Made by a program: the position numbers and the translations under genes. A model generated the notes under the pieces. It made no database searches and was not told the origin of the DNA. It was given only the letters and a program-made list of their open reading frames with translations. A DNA stretch of 64,000 nucleotides from Clostridia bacterium (GTDB lineage: Bacteria; Bacillota; Clostridia; Oscillospirales; CAG-272): contig JAFTOI010000017.1 of NCBI GenBank assembly GCA_017463865.1, positions 89,392 through 153,391 of the forward strand, written 5' to 3'. Below, in pieces: positions 25,407 through 33,460 of this stretch. Position 1 is the first letter of the stretch; every line of letters starts with the position of its first letter.

Positions 25407-27617
25407 ATGAAACTGATGTATGACCTTCCCGAGCAGGACGAACGCGCCTTTCAGGCCGCCGTCGGCGAGGGGGAGAAACGGATGTACTGCCTGCCCTACA
25501 ACATTGAGGTCGACCGCTTTGTCTCGGGCTGGATGGTCTTTACCGATCAGTACATCTATAAGATCCTCGACGGCGAGCTGCTCGAGAAGTACAAAATGTC
25601 CGACCTCTCGGATTTCGCCACTGAAAACCTCTATGGCAGCTGCGCTTTCTACGCAAAGGAAAAGGGCGTGTCCAAGCTGCTCTGCCGCTTCATCTCGGGC
25701 CGCAACCTGCCCCGTTATTCGGTCATGGTCAAGGCCTGCGAGATCCTCGCCGAGGGGGGCAGCAAGGAACCCCTGACCAACGGTGAGCCCGAGCGCTACT
25801 GCCCCAAGTGCGGACGCCCCTTCGTCGTCCACACCAAGATCTGCCCCTTCTGCCAGAACAAGAAGGACGTCTACCTCAAGCTCTGGGCCATGACCAAGGG
25901 CCTGCGCCTGATGATGTTTTTCCCGCTGATCGCTGCCGCCTTCGCGATGGCCTTCCGCTTCATCGTTCCCGCCGTCCAGCGCCACGCCATTGATAACTTC
26001 ATCGAGCCCGCCCTCGGCGTCGAGCGGGGCTCCATGACCGAGTTCATCCTCATTGTCGCGGCTATTGTCTCACTCGATATCTGCCACCGCGCCATCGACG
26101 TCATCAAACAGCGCATGGCGGCTTTCTCGGGTAACAAATTCACCCTGATGCTCCGCACGCTGCTCTTCGAGAAGATTCAGACCCTTTCCATGTCGTCGGT
26201 GCAGAAAAAGTCAACCGGTGACCTGATGGGCCGTATCAACAACGACGTCTCGGTCGTGCAGAACTTCATCACCGGCAACCTGCCTACCTACTTCTCGCAG
26301 CTCTTCTCGTTCATTCTGGCGCTGATTCTTCTGCTCTGGCTCAACCCCCTGATGTGCCTCTTCGTCTTCATCCCGCTGCCCCTGACGGTGTACATCATCG
26401 GCCGCTTCTGGACCACCGTCCAGCAGCGCAACGTCCACGCCTGGATCATCGCCAACCGCACCAACCGCCACCTGCAGGATATCCTCAACGGTATCCGCGT
26501 CGTCAAGGCCTTCGGCAGCGAGGAGCGCGAGATCGTCCGCTTCGAGCAGTACACCGAACGCCAGGCCGCGCAGGACGAGTCGAACGCCAAGCTGTTCGAC
26601 ACCGTCTTCCCGCTGCTCGGCTTCGCGCTGAAGCTCGGCAACTACCTTATCCTGCTCTACGGTAACCTCAAGGTGTTCGCCGGCGGGATGACCATCGGTG
26701 CGCTGAACCAGTTCAACAGCTACGCCAGCATCATCTATGAGCCGATGATGCAGATCACCGTTATCCCCCGTAACATCTCGGCTTTCCTGACCTCGCTCGG
26801 CAAGATCTTCGAGATCCTCGAGGAAGAGCCCGAGGTCGCCGATATCGGCCTGCCGATCGACATCTCCATCGAGGGCGATATCAGCATCCGCAACGTCACC
26901 TTCGGCTACGACAGCTACAACCCCGTCCTCGAGAACATCAACCTCGAGGTCAAGCAGGGCGAGATGATCGGTATCGTCGGCCACTCGGGCTGCGGCAAGA
27001 CCACCCTCATCAACCTCCTGATGCGTCTCTATGACGTCACCGAGGGCGCAATCTACATCGACGATGTCAACATCAAAGACATCTCGCAGAACGCTCTCCG
27101 CTCGCAGATCGGCGTCGTGCTGCAGGAGACCCACCTCTTCTCGGGCTCGATCCGCGACAATATCCGCTATTCCAAGCCGCACGCCACCAACGAGGAGGTC
27201 ATTCAGGCCGCACGCCTCGCCAATGCGCACGACTTCATCATCAACCTGCCCGAGGGCTACAACACCATGGTCGGCGAGAAGGGCTTCTCGCTCTCCGGCG
27301 GCGAGCGCCAGCGTATCGCCATCGCCCGCGCGCTGATCCACGACCCGCGCATTCTGATCCTCGACGAGGCCACGGCCGCACTCGACACCGAGACCGAGAA
27401 GCTGATCCAGGATGCCATCAACAAGCTGACTCAGGGCCGCACCACCTTCTCGATTGCGCACCGTCTCTCGACCCTGCGCAACGCAGACAAGCTGATCGTC
27501 CTCGATCGCGGCAAGGTGGCGGAATTTGGAACGCACAGCGAGCTGCTTGAGCAGCGCGGCATCTACTATAAGCTCGTCATGGCACAGCAGCGCGCCGCGC
27601 TTCAAAAGCAGAATTAA
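25407..27617 (+). CDS. ABC exporter (TM + ATPase) with zinc ribbon, second subunit
   Basis: A 736-residue half-transporter. Residues 1-125 are a soluble N-terminal domain (YNIEVDRFVSGWMVFTDQYI) that looks like a DUF1854-associated or PH-like module. CPKCGRPFVVHTKICPFC at ~132-149 is a zinc ribbon. Membrane helices lie at ~165-450. Walker A GHSGCGKTT is at ~525, LSGGERQR at ~629, Walker [13 protein letters not shown] shortly after. AAAAGGAG precedes the ATG. It is paralogous to the exporter at 22134-24470, sharing the unusual zinc ribbon just before the first helix. It probably pairs with it. Ends at a strong terminator. Confidence 0.88.
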   Translation: MKLMYDLPEQDERAFQAAVGEGEKRMYCLPYNIEVDRFVSGWMVFTDQYIYKILDGELLEKYKMSDLSDFATENLYGSCAFYAKEKGVSKLLCRFISGRNLPRYSVMVKACEILAEGGSKEPLTNGEPERYCPKCGRPFVVHTKICPFCQNKKDVYLKLWAMTKGLRLMMFFPLIAAAFAMAFRFIVPAVQRHAIDNFIEPALGVERGSMTEFILIVAAIVSLDICHRAIDVIKQRMAAFSGNKFTLMLRTLLFEKIQTLSMSSVQKKSTGDLMGRINNDVSVVQNFITGNLPTYFSQLFSFILALILLLWLNPLMCLFVFIPLPLTVYIIGRFWTTVQQRNVHAWIIANRTNRHLQDILNGIRVVKAFGSEEREIVRFEQYTERQAAQDESNAKLFDTVFPLLGFALKLGNYLILLYGNLKVFAGGMTIGALNQFNSYASIIYEPMMQITVIPRNISAFLTSLGKIFEILEEEPEVADIGLPIDISIEGDISIRNVTFGYDSYNPVLENINLEVKQGEMIGIVGHSGCGKTTLINLLMRLYDVTEGAIYIDDVNIKDISQNALRSQIGVVLQETHLFSGSIRDNIRYSKPHATNEEVIQAARLANAHDFIINLPEGYNTMVGEKGFSLSGGERQRIAIARALIHDPRILILDEATAALDTETEKLIQDAINKLTQGRTTFSIAHRLSTLRNADKLIVLDRGKVAEFGTHSELLEQRGIYYKLVMAQQRAALQKQN

Positions 27618-27630
27618 CAATTTATTCACA

Positions 27631-27662
27631 GGGAAGGAGCCTCGTGCTCCTTCCCGTTTTTT
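27631..27662 (+). terminator. Terminator of the ABC/DUF1854 cluster
   Basis: GGGAAGGAGC (27631-27640), CTCGT loop, GCTCCTTCCC (27646-27655), then G and six T. Confidence 0.93.
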
Positions 27663-27732
27663 GTTATCTCTTCACAGTTGCGATCTTCAACTGCAATTCT
27701 CAAAATTGGAGAAAATATTATCGCAGGCTCAA

Positions 27733-27761
27733 TTGACTCCACTATTGGTTTCGTGTATAAT
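27733..27761 (+). promoter_or_regulatory. Promoter of the XRE/XRE/transglutaminase cassette
   Basis: TTGACT (27733-27738), 17-base spacer, TATAAT (27756-27761). Confidence 0.82.
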
Positions 27762-27823
27762 AGAACCAGCAAGAGGAAAGCGCGTACCAAATGCCGAAAC
27801 ACGACACAACAGGAGGAATCATC

Positions 27824-28699
27824 ATGAATTTTGCAGAAAATCTGGCCGCGCTGCGCAAGGCGCGGGGCGAGACACAGGAACAGCTGGGTGAGGCGCTGGG
27901 CGTCTCGGGTAAGACTATCTCCAAGTGGGAGTCGGCGGCGAGCGAACCGGATCTGGGGATGTTGGCGGCGCTGAGTGCACACTTTGCGGTGAGTACCGAC
28001 GAGCTGCTCGGCCGGCCGAAGCCGACCGACGCGGTGGCGATGATGCGCGCCGAGCTGGCGGCGGAGCCGACCATGGCCGGGAAATTCTGCCGGGCGAACA
28101 AGTACGCGAGCGGGCTGGTCGAGTCGATGTTCGGCGATCTGCGCACAGCGGAGGATGAGCCGCTGGGTGATGCCATTCCCGCGCCTGCCTTCCGGGATGG
28201 AGAATACCGCACCATCGTCCAGCACCCGATGGGGACGCTGGTCAGCTATTACACAGGGGATGTCAGAGTTGCGGCGCAGGTGTGGCGCAATGAGGCTGAT
28301 TTTGCCTGGCTGCGCGATGACCGCGAGCGGATGGCAGAATTCTTTGCGCTGTTCGCCGACCCGGACATGCTGGCGCTGCTCTATGTGCTGGAGCGGCTCG
28401 ATTTTTCGCAGGACTTCACGGCGGCCTACGCCGCCGAGCATGCGGGGATCAACGAAGAAAAGGCGGCAGCACTGCTCGACCGGCTGCTGAAGATCAAGGG
28501 GTATCGGTACAACAGCGGCGCATTGTCCAAGTCGAAGCTCGAGACCCTCGATGGTGAGCGCACGGTGTATAACTTCAATGGCTGCGGGACGACGATGGCC
28601 ATCCTGTCGCTGGCACGCGCGCTGGTGACCGGCTGGAACAGCAACCGCAATGCCTACAACGACTGCGGCAAAATGATCGGTGAGAGGTGGACGAAGTGA
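27824..28699 (+). CDS. XRE-family regulator with C-terminal winged-helix-like domain (A)
   Basis: A 291-residue protein. Residues 1-66 are a Cro/CI helix-turn-helix (LAALRKARGETQEQLGEALG, SGKTISKWESAASEPDLGML, ELLGRP). The C-terminal two thirds contain a segment (RMAEFFALFADPDMLALLYV followed by GINEEKAAALLDRLLKIKGY) that reads like an ArsR-type second DNA-binding fold. The start at 27824 follows AGGAGG; an ATG 33 bases earlier lacks a site. The stop overlaps the next start (TGATG), so translation is coupled to a second regulator of the same layout. The target and signal are unknown. Confidence 0.82.
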   Translation: MNFAENLAALRKARGETQEQLGEALGVSGKTISKWESAASEPDLGMLAALSAHFAVSTDELLGRPKPTDAVAMMRAELAAEPTMAGKFCRANKYASGLVESMFGDLRTAEDEPLGDAIPAPAFRDGEYRTIVQHPMGTLVSYYTGDVRVAAQVWRNEADFAWLRDDRERMAEFFALFADPDMLALLYVLERLDFSQDFTAAYAAEHAGINEEKAAALLDRLLKIKGYRYNSGALSKSKLETLDGERTVYNFNGCGTTMAILSLARALVTGWNSNRNAYNDCGKMIGERWTK

Positions 28700-29520
28700 T
28701 GCTCGGCGAAAACATCCGCGCGTACCGTGCAAAGCTGAATCTGACGCAGGAGCAGCTGGGCGAGAAGATCGGCGTCTCGGCGCAGGCTGTCTCGAAGTGG
28801 GAGAACGACAACGCGCTCCCCGACACGGCGCTTCTGCCCGACCTGGCTGACGCGCTGTCGGTGAGCGTTGACGCGCTCTTCGGCCGCAGGGCGGCGAGCG
28901 AGGGGGACGCGATCCGCGCGCTGTACGACTATTTCGCGGCGCAGAAGGAGATCGATTTCCTGATGATCTGGGAGATGCTCTATCATGCGCACATGATCAC
29001 CTGGAGCGGATTCGAGCCCGACGTGCCGCGTCTGCCCCAGAAGCACAGCCGCTGCCAGTATTTCCGCGACGACGGCTTCTGCCACGCGGTTTACGGCGCA
29101 GAGCACGCAGTGCTCGTCGCCGCGCCCAAGCCGGCCGGCGGCTGGGACGATCTCTTCACCGACAATGCGGCGGTCGTGACCATGCTGGCCGCGCTTGCCG
29201 ATGCCGACACCCGCCGCGCCCTGCGCTGGCTCTGCCAGCACACCAGCGGGTATCGGTTCCTCTTCCCGGTGCTGATGCGGGATGCGGCCATCCCGGCTGA
29301 GGCTGAGGAAAAGGTGCGGGAAAACCTGCTGGCGATGAAGCTGCTGAGCGCCATGCCCATCATCATTGACGGAATCGAGCAAATGACCTATCACTACTGG
29401 GCCAAGCCGCAGTTTGCCGTCATCTGGCTGCTGCTGGAGGATTACGCCGGCGATAGCTGGTTCAACTACCAGACCAACGCGCAGAGCGAGCCCATGCTGA
29501 GGAGGAATGAACATGTCTGA
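28699..29520 (+). CDS. XRE-family regulator with C-terminal winged-helix-like domain (B)
   Basis: A 273-residue protein. An N-terminal XRE domain (LGENIRAYRAKLNLTQEQLG, SAQAVSKWENDNALPDTALL, ALFGRR) is followed by a Cys/His-containing middle (residues ~95-135: HAHMITWSG, KHSRCQYFRDDGFCHAVYG). A C-terminal region (VTMLAALADADTRRALRWLC, then AEAEEKVRENLLAMKLL) parallels that of regulator A. It begins at ATG 28699 with GAGAGG upstream, overlapping regulator A's stop. A GTG at 28687 is an alternative. A and B may work as a heteromer. Its own stop lies inside the start region of the transglutaminase-like gene. Confidence 0.8.
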   Translation: MLGENIRAYRAKLNLTQEQLGEKIGVSAQAVSKWENDNALPDTALLPDLADALSVSVDALFGRRAASEGDAIRALYDYFAAQKEIDFLMIWEMLYHAHMITWSGFEPDVPRLPQKHSRCQYFRDDGFCHAVYGAEHAVLVAAPKPAGGWDDLFTDNAAVVTMLAALADADTRRALRWLCQHTSGYRFLFPVLMRDAAIPAEAEEKVRENLLAMKLLSAMPIIIDGIEQMTYHYWAKPQFAVIWLLLEDYAGDSWFNYQTNAQSEPMLRRNEHV

Positions 29521-30343
29521 TTTGAAGCCATATTTTAACAATATTGAAGCATTCGGGAATTATCCCGTTGACCCGACAGGCTTTACCTATGCGTTTTCTC
29601 GTCTGCCGCAATTGGGGGAGATCTTCTCCGGGCTGAGCCTTGCGGAGACGGCCGGTGACGGCGATACCTTGATGAAGGCGCGCCGCGTCATGCAGTGGGT
29701 GGCCGACTATACGACCTACGATGGCGCCAGCCCGCTTGGCCCTGCACGGCCCGGCAAGATCATCAAATTTGCGATCGAAGAGAAGAAGCCGATCAACTGC
29801 GCGAACCGGGCGATCCTGTTTTGTGATGCGCTGGTCTCGCTTGGGATTTTCGCCCTTCCTGTTAATCTTCAACATCGCCCCTATCTGCCGGCGGAAAGCC
29901 GTCTGGACGATTCGTGCCACAGCCATGTGATCGCGCAGGTCTGGCTGCCCGAGCGGGGCTGGTGGGCGGCGTTTGATCCGTCGTTCAACACCTATTTTAC
30001 CGACAGCGCGGGCGATCCTGTCAGCATTCCCGCGATGCTGCGCATGCAGCGGACCGACGACAAGGCGCGTTCGGTCGATAATCTGACGGGCGAGCCGACG
30101 GAGAATGGGGCGTTGTGTACGCAGATCGGTCTGTTCGATGTCAGCGTGTTTCCGGGGAATGATTTTACGTACCGATATCATTGGGACGAACTGGTGTTTC
30201 TGGTTCCGCGGGCCTATCTCGACATAGTCGCAAAATCAGCTCCCGATGACGGTTGGGAGGTTTGGCACAACAGGCTGCTGAACAGCAGGAAGATTTCGAT
30301 GGCTGATCTTGAGGGCGAGCCGCGCTGGGTGGATTGTGTGTGA
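29513..30343 (+). CDS. Transglutaminase-like (papain-fold) protein
   Basis: A 276-residue cytosolic protein with the transglutaminase-like Cys-His-Asp triad in the right order and spacing: Cys96 in PINCANRAILFCDAL, His138 in CHSHVIAQVWLPERGWW, Asp155 in AAFDPSFN. The family includes proteases and amide-forming enzymes; activity here is unproven. No signal peptide or membrane helix. ATG 29513 sits 7 bases after AGGAGG; the ATG at 29507 is too close to it. It overlaps the end of regulator B by 8 bases, so all three genes are coupled. The three-gene cassette suggests that the enzyme modifies or cleaves one of the regulators, or that they control it. Confidence 0.75.
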   Translation: MSDLKPYFNNIEAFGNYPVDPTGFTYAFSRLPQLGEIFSGLSLAETAGDGDTLMKARRVMQWVADYTTYDGASPLGPARPGKIIKFAIEEKKPINCANRAILFCDALVSLGIFALPVNLQHRPYLPAESRLDDSCHSHVIAQVWLPERGWWAAFDPSFNTYFTDSAGDPVSIPAMLRMQRTDDKARSVDNLTGEPTENGALCTQIGLFDVSVFPGNDFTYRYHWDELVFLVPRAYLDIVAKSAPDDGWEVWHNRLLNSRKISMADLEGEPRWVDCV

Positions 30344-30431
30344 TCGTTTGGGGTGGAGGCATTTTTGCGGCAAATCAGTGGGAAAATCCACTTGGATTTT
30401 GGTGGATGGGGTTCCCGCGCATCCGCGCGGG

Positions 30432-30571
30432 ACACCTCATCCGGCGCTGCGCGCCAGCCTTCCAGCTGAGCTTTGCTCAGCCCAAGGGGAAGGCTTATCA
30501 AGGTTCGCTGTACGTTGCAGCCTTCCCCTTGAGGGGAAGGTGGCAGCCCGTAAGGCTGACGGATGAGGTGT
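30432..30571. repeat. Dispersed palindromic repeat, family A, full copy 2
   Basis: A 140-bp element with 12-bp terminal inverted repeats, ACACCTCATCCG (from 30432) and CGGATGAGGTGT (ending 30571), and interior words shared with the copy at 6607-6753 (AGCCTTCCAGC, CTTTGCTCAGCCC, AGCCTTCCCCTTGAGGGGAAGG). Even the right flank is alike (CTTTTGTAAC). The gap 30344-30667 holds this repeat and the sigma-gene promoter region, nothing else that I see. Confidence 0.82.
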
Positions 30572-30667
30572 TCCCTTGCTTTTGTAACAATTTTCTAAAG
30601 AAATAAATTTTCATGCGTAACCTTTTCCGATTTTTTCGGTTCTGATGGTTGAAAGGAGGCGAGAGCC

Positions 30668-31207
30668 ATGGATGACTCTGCCATCATCACCTTATACGAA
30701 TCGCGCGACGAGGCGGCCATTGATGCCACTGCGCGGCAGTACGGACGCCTGTGTGTCGCCATTGCACAGGGCATTCTCGGCAGCCGCGAGGATGCTGAGG
30801 AGTGCGCCGCTGACGCCTATCTGCGGCTGTGGAACGCCATCCCGCCGGCCAAACCGCAGTCGCTGGCGGCCTATCTGGGACGCATCGTGCGCAATATCGC
30901 GCTCAGCGCCGCCGAGAAGCGGCAGGCACAGAAGCGGGGCGGGGAAGTGCTGCCCTTGCTCGACGAACTGAGCGAGTGTCTGCCTGCCGCCGAGCCGGAG
31001 GGGGAGATCAGTGCCATTCTTGATCGCTTCCTCGCCAGCTTGCCCGACGACAACCGCCGGCTGTTTCTGCGGCGGTACTGGTACTGCGACAGCACGCGCA
31101 CGCTTGCCCGCCGGTTTGGCCTCGGCGAGGGGGCAGTCAAGCTGCGCCTGCACCGCATGCGGGAGGCGCTGCGAAAAGAGCTCGAAAAGGAGGGGATCGA
31201 GGTATGA
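30668..31207 (+). CDS. ECF-type RNA polymerase sigma factor (1)
   Basis: A 179-residue sigma-70-like protein. Region 2 lies at ~1-75 (SRDEAAIDATARQYGRLCVA, GILGSREDAEECAADAYLRL, AYLGRIVRNIAL). Region 4 lies at ~115-175 (LASLPDDNRRLFLRRYWYCD, ARRFGLGEGAVKLRLHRMRE). The ribosome site AAAGGAGG precedes the ATG. It overlaps the downstream membrane protein gene by 4 bases (ATGA), the usual layout of an ECF sigma factor and its regulator. The upstream GTAACC-16-GTTC could be an autoregulated ECF promoter. It resembles the sigma factor at 41686-42246, also paired with a single-pass membrane protein. Confidence 0.88.
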   Translation: MDDSAIITLYESRDEAAIDATARQYGRLCVAIAQGILGSREDAEECAADAYLRLWNAIPPAKPQSLAAYLGRIVRNIALSAAEKRQAQKRGGEVLPLLDELSECLPAAEPEGEISAILDRFLASLPDDNRRLFLRRYWYCDSTRTLARRFGLGEGAVKLRLHRMREALRKELEKEGIEV

Positions 31208-32256
31208 CGAGAGAAGAGCTGTTCGGGGTCATCGGTGACGTGCGGGAGGAATGGATCGCCGATGCCGGCGAGGATAATGTGCGCCGCGTGACCCGCGCCC
31301 GGCGGGCGGGGCGGTTTGCGCGAAGGTTTGGAGCGGTTGCAGCTTGTCTGGCGATCCTCCTGACGGTGGGGTATCGGTTTGTCTGCTGGTATTTCCCAAC
31401 GGGGGGATATGAGCAGGTGCTCAGGATCAAGCCGATCGTGCTGCACGGGCGACTGATGTCCTATGCGATGGAACGGCTTGGCGAGGGACAGCAGATGCTG
31501 CTTGCCGCTCGGCTGGGGGATGTTGTGTGGGAGAACGGTGAAACGACGGCATGGAAGCTGAGGGGGCGGGAGGACTATGCCGAGCTGATCTTCAGCGATG
31601 GGGACACCTATCAGCTGGGGCGGCTGGAGGATTACAGCGCTCTGCCTGAGGGATGGACGATTGAATTGGAAAAATATGTTGAATGGATTTACGCTCCGCT
31701 GATGACGCCCGAGGAATGGCAGCAGATCGATACCTCGGCATATACCTTTGCCGAGGTCCTGCGGGAGATCTATTGCGTCGACAGTGCCGACGACATTGCG
31801 TGGGTGAAGTTTGAGAAGAGCGGCATTGACAATACGGATGTGGGAAGATCGGTCAAGGTGAAGACCGTGACGCTCCGCGACGCCGACGAGATCGCGCAGG
31901 TGTGGGATATTCTTTGGAGTCTGACGCCGATCGGTCACTACGCCGAACGCCCGCAGCCGACCGTGCCGAAGCCGGAAGATGTTCTGTCGGTGCAGATCGT
32001 GCGGGATGTGACGGTGAAGTTTAAAAACGGCTCGACGCTCAGTTTTGAGTATACCCCTGCCGGTGGTGAGGATTGTGCGCTGTTCTACCGGCTTGAGGGG
32101 GTAAACTACTATTACCTCACCGTCGAGCAGAACCACGCGCTCATCGATCTTGCGGGCATCAGCTTCGCGCCGACGCCCATCCCCGAGACTGATCCCCCGC
32201 AGGGGGTGTGCGAGACTGCGGCGGTCGCGCCTGTCCCCGAGACGATCTCCGAATAA
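31204..32256 (+). CDS. Single-pass membrane protein, probable sigma-factor regulator (1)
   Basis: A 350-residue protein with a cytosolic N-terminus (MTREELFGVIGDVREEWIAD), one transmembrane segment at ~43-62 and a large extracytosolic domain. The first 40 residues resemble those of the protein at 40892-41689 (KKEEFADLLGEIDAQYVAEA), which is likewise coupled to an ECF sigma gene, so both probably act as anti-sigma factors or signal receptors. No zinc-finger (HxxxCxxC) anti-sigma domain is present. The extracellular part has no motif that I recognise. It ends in a bidirectional terminator. Confidence 0.7.
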   Translation: MTREELFGVIGDVREEWIADAGEDNVRRVTRARRAGRFARRFGAVAACLAILLTVGYRFVCWYFPTGGYEQVLRIKPIVLHGRLMSYAMERLGEGQQMLLAARLGDVVWENGETTAWKLRGREDYAELIFSDGDTYQLGRLEDYSALPEGWTIELEKYVEWIYAPLMTPEEWQQIDTSAYTFAEVLREIYCVDSADDIAWVKFEKSGIDNTDVGRSVKVKTVTLRDADEIAQVWDILWSLTPIGHYAERPQPTVPKPEDVLSVQIVRDVTVKFKNGSTLSFEYTPAGGEDCALFYRLEGVNYYYLTVEQNHALIDLAGISFAPTPIPETDPPQGVCETAAVAPVPETISE

Positions 32257-32262
32257 ACGAAA

Positions 32263-32292
32263 GAAGAGCGAACCTGTGTTCGCTCTTCTCGC
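32263..32292. terminator. Bidirectional terminator
   Basis: GAAGAGCGAAC (32263-32273), CTGT loop, GTTCGCTCTTC (32278-32288), between the convergent sigma operon and the exonuclease gene. Confidence 0.85.
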
Positions 32293-32294
32293 TT

Positions 32295-33338
32295 TTATTC
32301 ACTTACCGTCTCAACGACCGGCGTTTCGGCTTCCGCTGCCTTCTTGCGTCGGCCGCCGCGGTGGCGGCGGCGACGGCGGCGGGGCTTGTCCCCGTCCTCT
32401 TCACCGCGCGCCAGCGACGGGTCGCGGCTGATGAACAGCTCGTATTTATCGTTGTAGTAGGCCTTGACCTCGTCGGTGGCCTTGTACAGCGTCTTGCAGG
32501 CCTTCAGCACGCCGCCCGCGCCCTTGAAGAACTGCACCCGCACCATGTAATCGCCGTGATCCTCACAGTGGCACATCGCGATCTTCTTGCTGCCGCTCTG
32601 CTTGACCCACAGCGGGTAGGGCATGGTCTTTCCGCAGACCGGGCAGGTCACGACGGAGATCTTACGGTCGCAGAGCGCCGCCTGGCGGCTCTCGAAGCCG
32701 CTGTAGAGGCTGCTCGAGATGTGCGTGAAGTAGCCGCCGAGGTCAAACTTGCCCTCGCTGCCGTACTCGGCAATGCCGCGGTCGAGGTCGAGCTTCATGC
32801 AGACCTGTGCGGTGTAGTAGGCGTCGTTGAGCGCGTCGTGTGCCGGGCGATCCTCGTCGAGGGCGATCTCGAAATGCTCCATCGCCAGCGAGAGGGCGCG
32901 CTGCTGCTTCTGACCGTCGGTCTGGGCGTTGTAGATGGGCTGCAGGTCGTAGCAGTCGGTGATCCACTTCGCGTCGATGTTGTGCACGAAGAGGTTGTCA
33001 AGCAGCATCGGGATGTCGTCCCGGCCCCAGGTCAGCAGGACGCAGGGCGAGCCGCACCAGATGCGGAAGTCGAAGATGGCCTCGGGGAAGGGGCGGCCGT
33101 TCGAGATGTCGCTCTGGCTCAGGCCGGTCACCTTCTTGACGCCCTTGTGCAGCTTGGTGTAGTAGGTCGGCGAGATGGTCTCCTTGAATTCGTCAATGAT
33201 CTCCAGCCTGCCCCCGTCGTCGCTGAGCATGACGGCGCCGATCTGAATGATCTCGCCGATCAGCGGAAAGGGCGCGCGCTCAACGCAGACGGGCGCGTAG
33301 GGCTGGTTCCATTCCATATCCAGTACAATGTAATTCAT
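32295..33338 (-). CDS. DEDDh-family 3'-5' exonuclease with basic C-terminal tail
   Basis: A 347-residue protein. The exonuclease fold occupies ~1-190, with Asp7 and Glu9 in YIVLDMEWNQ (Exo I), a DDIPMLLDN segment with Asp (Exo II region), and PAHDALNDAYYTAQV with His and Asp (Exo III, DEDDh type), as in KapD-like enzymes. A Cys pair (CPVC) and CHCEDH around residues 240-270 may bind zinc. The last 35 residues are an Arg/Lys-rich tail (RRRRRRHRGGRRKK), suggesting RNA or ribosome binding. The start at 33338 gives the family's usual MNYIVLD N-terminus; upstream starts at 33374 and 33392 lie within the predicted leader. Promoter -10 TATACT is near 33396. Confidence 0.82.
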   Translation of the reverse strand: MNYIVLDMEWNQPYAPVCVERAPFPLIGEIIQIGAVMLSDDGGRLEIIDEFKETISPTYYTKLHKGVKKVTGLSQSDISNGRPFPEAIFDFRIWCGSPCVLLTWGRDDIPMLLDNLFVHNIDAKWITDCYDLQPIYNAQTDGQKQQRALSLAMEHFEIALDEDRPAHDALNDAYYTAQVCMKLDLDRGIAEYGSEGKFDLGGYFTHISSSLYSGFESRQAALCDRKISVVTCPVCGKTMPYPLWVKQSGSKKIAMCHCEDHGDYMVRVQFFKGAGGVLKACKTLYKATDEVKAYYNDKYELFISRDPSLARGEEDGDKPRRRRRRHRGGRRKKAAEAETPVVETVSE

Positions 33339-33460
33339 CCGTACAAATTCCGTTTCTGTATCATAATCCCGCATGGGTAAGGTTCTCACCATATCAGTAT
33401 ACCATAAAAATGGCGAAAAGGGAAGTCCTTTTCGCCATTTTGTCGCGGATTTTGTTGGAA

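Noticed and set aside
32208-33380. 390-codon plus-strand frame opposite the exonuclease
   Set aside because: Antisense to a gene with DEDDh motifs; composition is repetitive Val/Ala/Arg.
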